From: DASWHF01 sp036393295
GTDB taxonomy: Bacteria > Pseudomonadota > Gammaproteobacteria > Acidiferrobacterales > UBA6901
Length of the DNA stretch: 27,414 nucleotides
NCBI GenBank assembly: GCA_036393295.1
Contig: DASWHF010000100.1
Span: forward strand, 1 to 27,414
Reading direction: 5' to 3'
Positions 16,605 to 23,844 of this stretch are shown here, piece after piece. Under the pieces are notes generated by a model. That model made no database searches. It saw only the letters and a program-made list of their open reading frames with translations, and was not told the origin of the DNA. How positions within the stretch are numbered: position 1 is the first letter of the stretch; each line of letters begins with the position of its first letter. The translations under genes and the position numbers were made by a program.

Positions 16605-17209
16605 CAGGTTTGGCGCCGGCCGCGCCGGCGCGCCGGCACGGCCCCACCCGCGGTGTCGTTGCGCGCCGGCGCGATGTCGTGCATGACGCCCCAGGTCCAC
16701 AGGTAATGCGCCCCGCTCGCGACCGTGGTAACGGCGACCAGCCCGATCAGGGTCTCCACCGCGAGCGGCGCGGCGAAACCGAACGACTGCTGCGCGAGGA
16801 TCAGCGCGACCAGAGTGAGCTGCACCACGGTGTTGAGCTTGCTGAGCGCGCTCGGCCGCATCTGCACCGGCCCGCTGTGCACCGTGTAAACCATGTAACC
16901 GCCGACGATCAGCAGGTCGCGGAACGCGACCGTCAGCATCAGCCAGAACGGGATTTGCCCGAGCACGGTCAGCATCACGTAGGCGCTGACCAGCAGGATC
17001 TTGTCGGCCAGCGGGTCGAGGATGCCGCCGAGCCGGCTCTGCAGGTGAAAACGCTTGGCCAAAAAGCCATCGAGCCCGTCCGACAGCCCGGCGACGACGA
17101 ATAGCACCAGGGCCAGCCGGTAGTCGTGGTCGTTGAGCGCCACGATCATCACCGGCACCAGCGCGATGCGCGACAGGGTGATCGCGTTGGGGAGTTGGGC
17201 GAGTTTCAT
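16604..17209 (-). CDS. CDP-alcohol phosphatidyltransferase (PgsA-like)
   Basis: The 201-residue integral membrane protein has the family motif in SDGLDGFLAKRFHLQSRLGG followed by ILDPLADK (about residues 43-70), including the catalytic aspartates. It begins LPNAITLSRIALVPVMI, as in PgsA. It should transfer a phosphatidyl group from CDP-diacylglycerol to an alcohol, most likely glycerol 3-phosphate. The C-terminus is a basic, Arg-rich tail. No Shine-Dalgarno sequence precedes the ATG at 17209; an alternating TATATATA run lies directly before it. It is the first gene of a tightly overlapping operon with the permease and hda. Confidence 0.85.
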   Translation of the reverse strand: MKLAQLPNAITLSRIALVPVMIVALNDHDYRLALVLFVVAGLSDGLDGFLAKRFHLQSRLGGILDPLADKILLVSAYVMLTVLGQIPFWLMLTVAFRDLLIVGGYMVYTVHSGPVQMRPSALSKLNTVVQLTLVALILAQQSFGFAAPLAVETLIGLVAVTTVASGAHYLWTWGVMHDIAPARNDTAGGAVPARRRGRRQT

Positions 17210-17292
17210 TATATATATGGTGTCGGTCCCGCGACGCCGCAGGCGTCATTCCTGGCCGGCACGCTATGCGAAGCCGCCGTCCCAAGTCAAGG

Positions 17293-17321
17293 TTTACAGC
17301 CATAACCCGCGGCCCTACCAT
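17293..17321 (+). promoter_or_regulatory. Sigma-70 promoter of purMN
   Basis: TTTACA (17293-17298), a 17-bp spacer and TACCAT (17316-17321) lie upstream of purM. Initiation near 17328 leaves a short leader carrying GGAGG (17336-17340) before the GTG at 17345. Confidence 0.5.
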
Positions 17322-17344
17322 AGCGCTCCAGATCCGGAGGCGTC

Positions 17345-18391
17345 GTGAACAAACCCCGTGGCAAATCCTTGAGTTATCGCGACGCGGGGGTCGATATCGA
17401 GGCCGGCGACGCGCTGGTGGAGGCCATCAAGCCGGTCGCCCGCAGCACCCACCGCCCAGGCGTACTCGCGGGCCTGGGCGGCTTCGGCGCGCTGTTCGAG
17501 ATCCCGCCCGGCCGCTATCGGGAACCGGTGCTGGTCTCGGGCACCGACGGTGTCGGCACCAAGCTCAAGCTCGCGATCGAATCCGGCCGCCACGACAGCA
17601 TCGGCATCGACCTGGTGGCGATGTGCGCCAACGACATCGTGGTGCTGGGCGCCGAGCCGCTGTTCTTCCTGGACTACTACGCCACCGGCAAGCTCGCGCT
17701 GCCGGTCGCCGAGGCGGTGATCGCCGGCATCGGCGAAGGCTGCCGCCAGGCCGGCGCCGCCCTGATCGGCGGCGAGACCGCCGAGATGCCCGGGATGTAC
17801 GCACGCGACGACTACGACCTGGCCGGCTTCTGCGTCGGCGTGGTCGAGAAATCGCGCATCATCGACGGTTCCCAGGTCGCCGCCGGCGACGTCCTGATCG
17901 GGATCGCGTCGAGCGGCCCGCACTCCAACGGCTATTCGCTGATCCGCAAGATACTCAAGGTCAAGCGCGCGAAGCTCGGCCAACGCCTCGACGGCCGCAC
18001 GCTCGGCGAGCTGCTGCTGGCGCCGACCCGCATCTACGTGAAGCCCATCCTGAAGCTGCTCGACAGCGTACCGGTGCACGCCATCGCCCATATCACCGGC
18101 GGCGGCCTGCCCGGCAATGTACCGCGCGTGCTGCCGCACGGCACGCGCGCGGTGATCGACCCGACGCGCTGGCCGCGCCCGCCGGTCTTCGACTGGCTGC
18201 AGGAGGCCGGCAAGGTCGAGGACGCCGAGATGTACCGCACATTCAATTGCGGGCTCGGCATGGTGCTGGCGGTGTCCGAGGCCGATGCCGGACACACGCT
18301 CGACCTGCTGAAGGAATCCGGCGAGACCGCCTGGGTGGTCGGCGAGGTCGTGCCGTTCGGCGGCGACAGCGAGGTGCTGGTCCGCGGATGA
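17345..18391 (+). CDS. purM: Phosphoribosylformylglycinamidine cyclo-ligase (AIR synthetase)
   Basis: This enzyme makes 5-aminoimidazole ribonucleotide, the fifth step of purine synthesis, using ATP. The 348-residue protein is of normal length. Signatures are LSYRDAGVDIEAGDALVEAI at the start, the glycine-rich SGTDGVGTKLKLA, DLVAMCANDIVVLGAEPLFF, IGGETAEMPGMY and ITGGGLPGNVPRVLP. The start is GTG with GGAGG four bases before it. The stop overlaps purN, giving a purMN operon as in many Gammaproteobacteria. Confidence 0.97.
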   Translation: MNKPRGKSLSYRDAGVDIEAGDALVEAIKPVARSTHRPGVLAGLGGFGALFEIPPGRYREPVLVSGTDGVGTKLKLAIESGRHDSIGIDLVAMCANDIVVLGAEPLFFLDYYATGKLALPVAEAVIAGIGEGCRQAGAALIGGETAEMPGMYARDDYDLAGFCVGVVEKSRIIDGSQVAAGDVLIGIASSGPHSNGYSLIRKILKVKRAKLGQRLDGRTLGELLLAPTRIYVKPILKLLDSVPVHAIAHITGGGLPGNVPRVLPHGTRAVIDPTRWPRPPVFDWLQEAGKVEDAEMYRTFNCGLGMVLAVSEADAGHTLDLLKESGETAWVVGEVVPFGGDSEVLVRG

Positions 18392-19038
18392 TGCCGGTGG
18401 TGATCCTCATCTCCGGACGCGGCAGCAATCTGGCAGCCATCCTCGCGGCCATCGACGCCGGCACCCTGCCGATCCGCGTCAGCGCCGTGATCAGCAACAA
18501 CCCGCGCGCCGCCGGCCTCGAGACCGCGCGCGCGGCCGGCGTGGCCACCGAGATCGTCGACCATCGCGACTACCCCGACCGCCCGGGCTTCGACACTGCG
18601 CTGATGCGCGCCATCGACCGCTTTGACCCGCATCTGGTCGTGCTGGCCGGCTTCATGCGCATCCTCGGCGACGACTTCATTCGGCACTACGCGGGCCGCC
18701 TGATGAACATTCATCCCTCGCTGCTGCCCAAATTCAAGGGCCTGGACACCCACGCGCGGGCGCTGGCCGCCGGCGAGACCCGCCACGGCGCGAGCGTGCA
18801 TTTCGTCACCCCCGCGGTCGACGGTGGGCCGGTGATCGCGCAGGCCGCGGTGCCGGTGCGGCCGGGCGACACGCCGGGCACGCTGGCCGCGCGCGTGCTG
18901 GCCGAGGAGCATCGCATCCTGCCGCAGGCGATCGCCTGGTTCGCCGAGGGCCGGCTCAGCGTGCGCGACGGCCGGGTGCTGCTCGACGGCGTGCGCCGTC
19001 CGGAACAGGGCATCGTCATGAACGGAGAGCGGACATGA
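18388..19038 (+). CDS. purN: Phosphoribosylglycinamide formyltransferase
   Basis: PurN transfers a formyl group from 10-formyl-tetrahydrofolate to GAR, the third step of purine synthesis. The 216-residue protein has ILISGRGSNL, the phosphate-binding region, at the start. The active-site loop is GFMRIL...NIHPSLLPKFKG (catalytic Asn and His in NIHP), and HGASVHFVTPAVDGGPVIAQ holds the catalytic Asp. The ATG at 18388 overlaps the purM stop (ATGA). A second ATG at 18391 follows at once, so the first residue is ambiguous. Its own stop overlaps the DUF3108 gene. Confidence 0.97.
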   Translation: MMPVVILISGRGSNLAAILAAIDAGTLPIRVSAVISNNPRAAGLETARAAGVATEIVDHRDYPDRPGFDTALMRAIDRFDPHLVVLAGFMRILGDDFIRHYAGRLMNIHPSLLPKFKGLDTHARALAAGETRHGASVHFVTPAVDGGPVIAQAAVPVRPGDTPGTLAARVLAEEHRILPQAIAWFAEGRLSVRDGRVLLDGVRRPEQGIVMNGERT

Positions 19039-19775
19039 ACCACACACGCGACCGGGTCGCCCGCGCGCTGCTCACCGCCGGCGCCGCGCTGTTGCTGGGT
19101 GCCACCGAGGCACCGTCGGCGGCGCCGGCGGCGCTGCCAGAAACCCTGTCGCTGACTTACGGATTTACCTACGGCGGCATGCGAATCGGCACCAACACCC
19201 GCACGCTCACGCGCGAATCCGACGGCCGCTACCACTACCGCGCACGTACCCGCCCGCAGGGCATGGCACGCATGTTCACGCGCGTCGAATGGTTCGAGGA
19301 GGGACGCTTCGAGATCCACGACGGCCGCGTGCGGCCGCTCGAACATCTCAAGTACCGGGTCGGCGCCAGCAAGCCGCACCGCCACAGCGCCAGCTTCGAC
19401 TGGGCCGGGCAGACCGTGACCTACGCCGACGGTCGCCGCGAGCCGTTGCCGGACAATGCCCAGGACGCATCGAGCATGCTCTACCAGCTCATGCTCGATC
19501 CGCCGCGTTCCGCCGACACCCGGCAGCTCATGATCAACAACGGCAAGCGCTTCCGCGTCAACGAGTACCGCTTCCTGCGGCGCGAGACCCTCAAGACCGC
19601 GTTCGGCCCCCTCGATACCCTGGTCGTGCAGTGGGCGACGGCCGTCGACACCGACGACTCGGAGAGCCTGACTGCCTGGCTGGCCGTGGACAAACGCAAT
19701 ATTCCGGTCAGAATAGTCACGCTAGAGGACGGCAAGACCGCCGTCATGACCCTGGAGAGCCTGGCCGGGCTTTGA
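19035..19775 (+). CDS. DUF3108 periplasmic protein
   Basis: The 246-residue exported protein has a signal peptide (ARALLTAGAALLLGATEAPSA). Beta-rich DUF3108 sequence follows: LTYGFTYGGMRIGTNTRTL, YRARTRPQGMARMF, DAQDASSMLYQL-type and AWLAVDKRNIPVRI motifs. Its function is unknown. Members often follow purN in Gammaproteobacteria, as here, with an ATGA overlap. It is probably a periplasmic lipocalin-like or beta-barrel protein. Confidence 0.88.
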   Translation: MNHTRDRVARALLTAGAALLLGATEAPSAAPAALPETLSLTYGFTYGGMRIGTNTRTLTRESDGRYHYRARTRPQGMARMFTRVEWFEEGRFEIHDGRVRPLEHLKYRVGASKPHRHSASFDWAGQTVTYADGRREPLPDNAQDASSMLYQLMLDPPRSADTRQLMINNGKRFRVNEYRFLRRETLKTAFGPLDTLVVQWATAVDTDDSESLTAWLAVDKRNIPVRIVTLEDGKTAVMTLESLAGL

Positions 19776-19781
19776 GACCCC

Positions 19782-20450
19782 ATGTTGGAGCGCACGCCCG
19801 ATCCGCCCATCGGTTCGCCACCGCCCGCGCGCGCCGAGCCGCTGCACGCGGACGCGCTCGACCCGTTCATCGACACGCTCGCCGCCCAAGGCCACGCCTG
19901 GATTGAGAATTTCCTGCCGGCCCCGGCCACCCAGGCGTTGCTGACCGATCTTCAACGACAGTACGCCCGGGGCCTGAGCCGGCCCGCGGGCGTGGGCCGC
20001 GGCGCCGCCCGGCAGCTTCGGACCGACATCCGCGGCGACCATATTGTATGGTGGGACCCGCGGGCCCTATCGGCCGCGCAGAGCATCTACTGGCGGGCGC
20101 TCACGGCACTGGGCGGGCGCCTCAACCGGGAACTCTATCTGGGCTTGCACGAGATCGAGTGCCATTACGCCCACTACCCGCCAGGCGGCGGCTATGCGCG
20201 TCACCGCGACGCCTTCCGCGGCGATACCAAGCGCTTGATCAGCTGCGTGTTTTACCTCAATCCCAGGTGGCGGCCGGGAGACGGCGGGGAGCTGCGGCTG
20301 TTCGTGCCCACCGGACCCGACGAGCGCCGCATCGACATCCCCCCACGGGCCGGCACCCTGGCCGTGTTCTTGAGCCAGTCCCGGGAGCATGCCGTGATGC
20401 CCGCGGTCCGGGACCGCTTCAGCATTGCCGCATGGATGCGCCGCGTATAA
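19782..20450 (+). CDS. 2OG-Fe(II) oxygenase (prolyl 4-hydroxylase-like)
   Basis: The 222-residue protein has the double-stranded beta-helix of 2-oxoglutarate dioxygenases. The iron ligands are H-R-D in GGGYARHRDAFRG (near residues 141-143) and the later His in SREHAVMPA (near 201). The 2OG-binding Arg lies in the C-terminal RDRFSIAAW. The order HYPPGGGYARHRDAF, SCVFYLNPRWRPGDGGELRL, GTLAVFLS matches SM-20/P4H-type proteins. Substrate is unknown; a protein hydroxylase role is inference. The ATG starts six bases after the DUF3108 stop, so it likely belongs to the purMN transcript. Confidence 0.88.
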   Translation: MLERTPDPPIGSPPPARAEPLHADALDPFIDTLAAQGHAWIENFLPAPATQALLTDLQRQYARGLSRPAGVGRGAARQLRTDIRGDHIVWWDPRALSAAQSIYWRALTALGGRLNRELYLGLHEIECHYAHYPPGGGYARHRDAFRGDTKRLISCVFYLNPRWRPGDGGELRLFVPTGPDERRIDIPPRAGTLAVFLSQSREHAVMPAVRDRFSIAAWMRRV

Positions 20451-20490
20451 GCAATGGTTAATGTTACCGACGGAGGAAGTTCCCGGGCCG

Positions 20491-20516
20491 GGAATAAATC
20501 CCACTGACGGGCCGTC
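20491..20516 (+). promoter_or_regulatory. Candidate ECF-type autoregulatory promoter
   Basis: GGAAT (20491-20495, within GGGAATAAA) is followed 17 bp later by CGTC (20513-20516). This is the general form of ECF sigma promoters, which pair a GGAA-type -35 with a CGTC-type -10. It stands directly before the ECF sigma gene, so autoregulation is likely. Initiation about seven bases downstream would put the start almost at the ATG (20527), giving a nearly leaderless message. This agrees with the lack of a Shine-Dalgarno sequence. Confidence 0.5.
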
Positions 20517-20526
20517 TTTACACACA

Positions 20527-21093
20527 ATGACAAACCCCATCGACTTCTTATCATTGTTTGGCCGCTCGCGGGAGCTCAAGAGCGCGCTCGAGCAGAGCCG
20601 CGCGCGCCTGTATCGCGTCGCCTATGCCTGGTGCCACAACGCGGCGCTGGCGGACGACCTGGTGCAGGACACCCTGACCAAGGCCATGCAGAAATCGGCG
20701 CAGTTGCGCGATCCGAAGGCGCGGGACGCCTGGTTGTTCAGCATCCTGACCAACTGTTACCGCGATCACTTCCGGCGCCAGCGCGATATGGACGACATCG
20801 ACGAGCTGGAGCTCGCCCAGGACGGCACGCCGGAAACGGAGAACAGCCAGTTGCAAATCATCGAAAAGGTCCGGGCGGCGGTTGCACGTCTGCCGGAGGG
20901 CCAACGCCAGGTAGTCACCCTGGTGGATCTGGAGGGGTTTTCGTACATCGAGGTCGCCGCGATATTGGACGTACCCATCGGCACGGTCATGAGCCGCCTG
21001 TGCCGCGCGCGCAACGCGATGAAGTCACAGTTACTGCGTGAATTCGGCAAGGCGCCGGATGCACAGGGACCCCAGATCCGGAGGATTAAATGA
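20527..21093 (+). CDS. ECF-family RNA polymerase sigma factor
   Basis: The 188-residue protein has sigma region 2 (about 20-85), with YRVAYAWCHNAALADDLVQD and DAWLFSILTNCYRDHFRRQ. Region 4 (about 115-170) has LPEGQRQVVTLVDLEGFSY, IAAILDVPIGTVMSRL-type helix-turn-helix and the RARNAM end. There is no region 1 or 3, as expected for ECF factors. The ATG at 20527 is preferred over starts at 20425 or 20461, which would lie inside the upstream gene or before the candidate promoter. The stop overlaps the next gene (ATGA), typical of a sigma/anti-sigma pair. Confidence 0.92.
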   Translation: MTNPIDFLSLFGRSRELKSALEQSRARLYRVAYAWCHNAALADDLVQDTLTKAMQKSAQLRDPKARDAWLFSILTNCYRDHFRRQRDMDDIDELELAQDGTPETENSQLQIIEKVRAAVARLPEGQRQVVTLVDLEGFSYIEVAAILDVPIGTVMSRLCRARNAMKSQLLREFGKAPDAQGPQIRRIK

Positions 21094-21827
21094 GCACCAA
21101 CGAATTTGAACGGTTTTCAGACGAGTATCTGAATTCCTTCGTGGACGACCAGCTCTCGACGGACGAGAAGAGCCGGGCCTACGCGATGATCAACCAGGAC
21201 GAGGCGGTGAACCGCCGGGTCTGCGAGCTGCGCAAGCTGCGCGACCTGGTGCAGCTGGCCTACAAGCACCCGCCGGCGCCGCCGTCCCAGACGCGCCCGG
21301 CGCAGAGCGGCAATTTCGTGCGCACCGCCGCCGCGAGCCTGCTGCTCGGGCTCGGGCTGCTCGTGAGCTGGCTGCAGTACCATGCGCCGACGCCGTCGCA
21401 GGACAGGCAGGCGATCGCCGGCGGCGGCGACCGCGCCCTGCCGATCGTGAGCGCCGACGCCCGCGAGATCAAGGTGCTGTTTCACCTGAACAGCGGCAAC
21501 GTGGCGCGCATGAAGGAAGTCCTGGACGAGGCCGAAGGCCTGCTCAAGCTGTACGGCGAGACCGGGCAGCCGGCGCGCGTCGAGATCATCACCAACGGCG
21601 ACGGGCTGAACCTGCTGCGCGCCCAGACCTCGCCGTACGCCGAACGCGTGCAGGCCATGCGCGCGCGTTACCCGAACCTGGTGTTCGCCGCCTGCCAGAA
21701 CACGATCGAACGCCTGAGTGCCCACGGGATCGACATGCACCTGCTGCCGGGCACCATCGTGATAGACTCGGGCGTGGCTCAGATCATCCAGCGCCAGCAA
21801 CAGGGCTGGTTGTACATCCAGGTCTGA
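21090..21827 (+). CDS. Putative membrane anti-sigma factor fused to a periplasmic DsrE-like domain
   Basis: The 245-residue protein has three parts. Residues 1-60 are a cytoplasmic acidic helical segment (FERFSDEYLNSFVDDQLSTD) that looks like an anti-sigma N-terminus, but without the HxxxCxxC zinc motif. A single transmembrane segment spans about 76-95 (RTAAASLLLGLGLLVSWL). Residues 126-245 form a DsrE-like domain: IKVLFHLNSGN, VEIITNGDGLNLL, VFAACQNTIERL with C182, and GVAQIIQRQQQGWLYI. That domain is paralogous to the secreted protein encoded next. The overlap with the sigma gene implies stoichiometric synthesis. A role as sensor and sigma inhibitor is inference from architecture and position. 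Confidence 0.8.
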   Translation: MSTNEFERFSDEYLNSFVDDQLSTDEKSRAYAMINQDEAVNRRVCELRKLRDLVQLAYKHPPAPPSQTRPAQSGNFVRTAAASLLLGLGLLVSWLQYHAPTPSQDRQAIAGGGDRALPIVSADAREIKVLFHLNSGNVARMKEVLDEAEGLLKLYGETGQPARVEIITNGDGLNLLRAQTSPYAERVQAMRARYPNLVFAACQNTIERLSAHGIDMHLLPGTIVIDSGVAQIIQRQQQGWLYIQV

Positions 21828-21878
21828 CCGGACAATACTCAAACCATAACCCTACGCTGCACTGATTAGGAGATCGTC

Positions 21879-22316
21879 ATGAAGAAGCTGCTCGTACTGC
21901 TCCCCATTGCGCTGCTTGGCCTCGGCGCCGGCCTGGCGCAGGCCGGCGACTACGCCAAGCAGAAGGTCGTCTACCACGTCAATTACAACGACCCGGCCCT
22001 GCTGAAGGCGGCGCTCGGCAACATCCAGAACCACATCAACGCGGTCGGCAAGGACAACATCGAGATCAAGGTCGTGATGCACGGCAACGGCCTGGAGCTG
22101 CTGAAGCTGGCCAACAGCGACATGGACATGCAGAGCAAGGTCATCAACCTGAAGACCCAGCACGTGGGCTTTGCGGTGTGCCAGAACACCCTCAAGGGCA
22201 AGAAGATCGACTACAAGAAAGACCTGTTCGAGGTGTCGGAGAAAGACATCGTGCCAAGCGGCGTGGCGGAGCTGGCCAAGCTGCAGCAGCAGGGGTATGT
22301 GTATATCAAGCCGTAA
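21879..22316 (+). CDS. Secreted DsrE-family protein
   Basis: The 145-residue protein has a signal peptide (MKKLLVLLPIALLGLGAGLAQA, cleavage near 22). One DsrE-like domain follows: KVVYHVNYNDPALL, IEIKVVMHGNGLELL, VGFAVCQNTLKGK with the only cysteine C101, and SGVAELAKLQQQGYVYIKP. DsrE-fold proteins elsewhere carry persulfide sulfur or have unknown roles, and here the acting compartment would be the periplasm. The ribosome binding site AGGAG is strong. It follows the sensor gene by 51 bp. Lysine-rich, mostly AAG coding differs from the arginine-rich neighbours and may indicate high expression. Confidence 0.87.
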   Translation: MKKLLVLLPIALLGLGAGLAQAGDYAKQKVVYHVNYNDPALLKAALGNIQNHINAVGKDNIEIKVVMHGNGLELLKLANSDMDMQSKVINLKTQHVGFAVCQNTLKGKKIDYKKDLFEVSEKDIVPSGVAELAKLQQQGYVYIKP

Positions 22317-22345
22317 TTTGACCTTATTTACTTCTCCTCTCTTCC

Positions 22346-22371
22346 AGCCCGCGCAAGCGGGCTCTTTTTTT
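22346..22371 (+). terminator. Rho-independent terminator of the DsrE operon (copy 1)
   Basis: The hairpin AGCCCGC-gcaa-GCGGGCT (22346-22363) is followed by CTTTTTTT, 30 bases after the DsrE stop codon. Confidence 0.92.
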
Positions 22372-22392
22372 GCCTTCGACCCATGCTGCCTT

Positions 22393-22411
22393 GCGCGCCA
22401 GGATGGCGCGC
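22393..22411. repeat. Palindrome between the two terminator copies
   Basis: GCGCGCCA (22393-22400) and TGGCGCGC (22404-22411) are perfect inverted copies around GGA. It has no T-run. Confidence 0.7.
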
Positions 22412-22429
22412 CTCCGCTTATGACTACCC

Positions 22430-22456
22430 AGCCCGCGCAAGCGGGCTCTTTTTTTT
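22430..22456 (+). terminator. Second copy of the same terminator
   Basis: AGCCCGC-gcaa-GCGGGCT (22430-22447) followed by CTTTTTTTT repeats copy 1 exactly over the hairpin. No gene lies between the two, 66 bp before the MscS-type gene. Confidence 0.85.
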
Positions 22457-22521
22457 GTCCGGCAAACTGATTATCCTGCGGGCGTTCCTGCCCCACTCCG
22501 CTCGAGCGAGACCCGTGCCCG

Positions 22522-23844
22522 ATGGATGAGCTGCTTGCCCTGCTGCCGACCTCCCGGGAGGTCGTCGCCTACCTGATGCTGCCCGCCACCTGGTGGCAGG
22601 TCGGCGTGATCGTGAGCGGGTTGCTGGCCGCGCTGTTGGTCGGGCAGGTCATCCAGCGCCGCCTGCAACCGGTGATCCAGCCCGGCGTCATGAAGGGACT
22701 GCGGCGCATGGCGATGCGCACCGGGGTGCTGGTCACCGTCCCGCTCGCCTGGTGGCTGTGGCTGCTGGCCGGCGATGCCCTGCTGCGCCAGGCGGGCCGG
22801 ATCGACACGGTCATCCTGAACTACGCGCTGCTGCTGGTCGGGGCCCTGACCCTGATCCGCATGGCGGTGTTCGTGCTGCGCCACAGCTTCAGCCCGGGCA
22901 GCCGGCTCAAGGCCTGGGAGGGGGCGATCACCACCACCGTCTGGGTGCTGGTGGCGCTGCACATCCTTGGCTGGCTGCCGGCGGTCATCGAGACGCTCAA
23001 TGAGTACGCCGTGGTCTTCGGCACCACCCGGGTGTCGCTCTACACCATCGTGAGCTTCCTGCTGTCGAGCGCGCTGCTGGTGCTGGCGGCGCTGTGGATC
23101 GCGACCGCGATCGGCTGGCAGCTGTCGCGCAGCCAGGCGCTGGACGAGAGCGTCAAGGTGGCCCTGAGCAAGCTCACCAAGTTCCTGCTGCTGGTGCTGG
23201 CGGTGCTCATCGCCATGGTCACCGCCGGCATCGATCTCACGGCGCTGGCGGTGTTCGGCGGCGCGCTCGGCGTGGGTCTGGGCCTCGGCATGCAGCGCAT
23301 CGTGAGCAACTTCGTCAGCGGCATTATTCTCAGCTTCGAGGGCTCGATCCGTCCGGGCGACGTGATCAGCACCGGCAACACCTTCGGCGTGGTGCAGGCG
23401 CTGCACGCCCGCCACATCGTCGTGCGCAACCGCGACGGCATGGATATCCTGATCCCGAACGAGAACCTGCTGACCACCGAGATCACCAACTGGTCCTACG
23501 CCGACCGCCATATCCGCTTCCGGCTGCCGGTCGCGATCAGCTACGCCGACGACCCCGACCGGGCGCTCGAGATCATGGAGCGCGCGGCGCGCGACACCGC
23601 GCGGGTGCTGACCGATCCGCCGCCGGTGGGGCGGCTCATGGGCTTCGGCGACAACGGCATCGAGTTGGAACTCAGGCTGTGGGTGAACGACCCGGAGAAC
23701 GGCGTGAACAACGTGCGCTCCGACGTCTACCGGCGCATCTTCCGCGACTTCCGGGCGGCCGGCATCACCATCCCGTTTCCGCAGCGCGATCTGCACATCA
23801 AGCAGATGCCGGAGCGGGACGCGCCCCGGTCGCCCGAAACCTGA
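22522..23844 (+). CDS. MscS-family mechanosensitive ion channel
   Basis: The 440-residue inner-membrane protein has an extended N-terminus with about five transmembrane segments before the MscS core, more than E. coli MscS. The pore-lining helix and beta-domain start are seen in VFGGALGVGLGLGMQRIVSN and FVSGIILSFEGSIRPGDVIS (about 248-287). NRDGMDILIPNENLLTTEI and the C-terminal alpha/beta domain ending IPFPQRDLHIK follow. It should open under membrane tension in hypo-osmotic shock. The start has only a weak GCGAG upstream. The 3' end overlaps the convergent Nudix gene by 47 bp. Confidence 0.93.
   Translation: MDELLALLPTSREVVAYLMLPATWWQVGVIVSGLLAALLVGQVIQRRLQPVIQPGVMKGLRRMAMRTGVLVTVPLAWWLWLLAGDALLRQAGRIDTVILNYALLLVGALTLIRMAVFVLRHSFSPGSRLKAWEGAITTTVWVLVALHILGWLPAVIETLNEYAVVFGTTRVSLYTIVSFLLSSALLVLAALWIATAIGWQLSRSQALDESVKVALSKLTKFLLLVLAVLIAMVTAGIDLTALAVFGGALGVGLGLGMQRIVSNFVSGIILSFEGSIRPGDVISTGNTFGVVQALHARHIVVRNRDGMDILIPNENLLTTEITNWSYADRHIRFRLPVAISYADDPDRALEIMERAARDTARVLTDPPPVGRLMGFGDNGIELELRLWVNDPENGVNNVRSDVYRRIFRDFRAAGITIPFPQRDLHIKQMPERDAPRSPET

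Noticed and set aside
15588..16706. 372-codon plus-strand frame opposite the permease
   Set aside because: It is a Gln/Arg/His-rich shadow of a transmembrane protein on the other strand.
22346..22456. CRISPR-like repetition
   Set aside because: Only two copies occur and each is a perfect terminator hairpin with a T-run.
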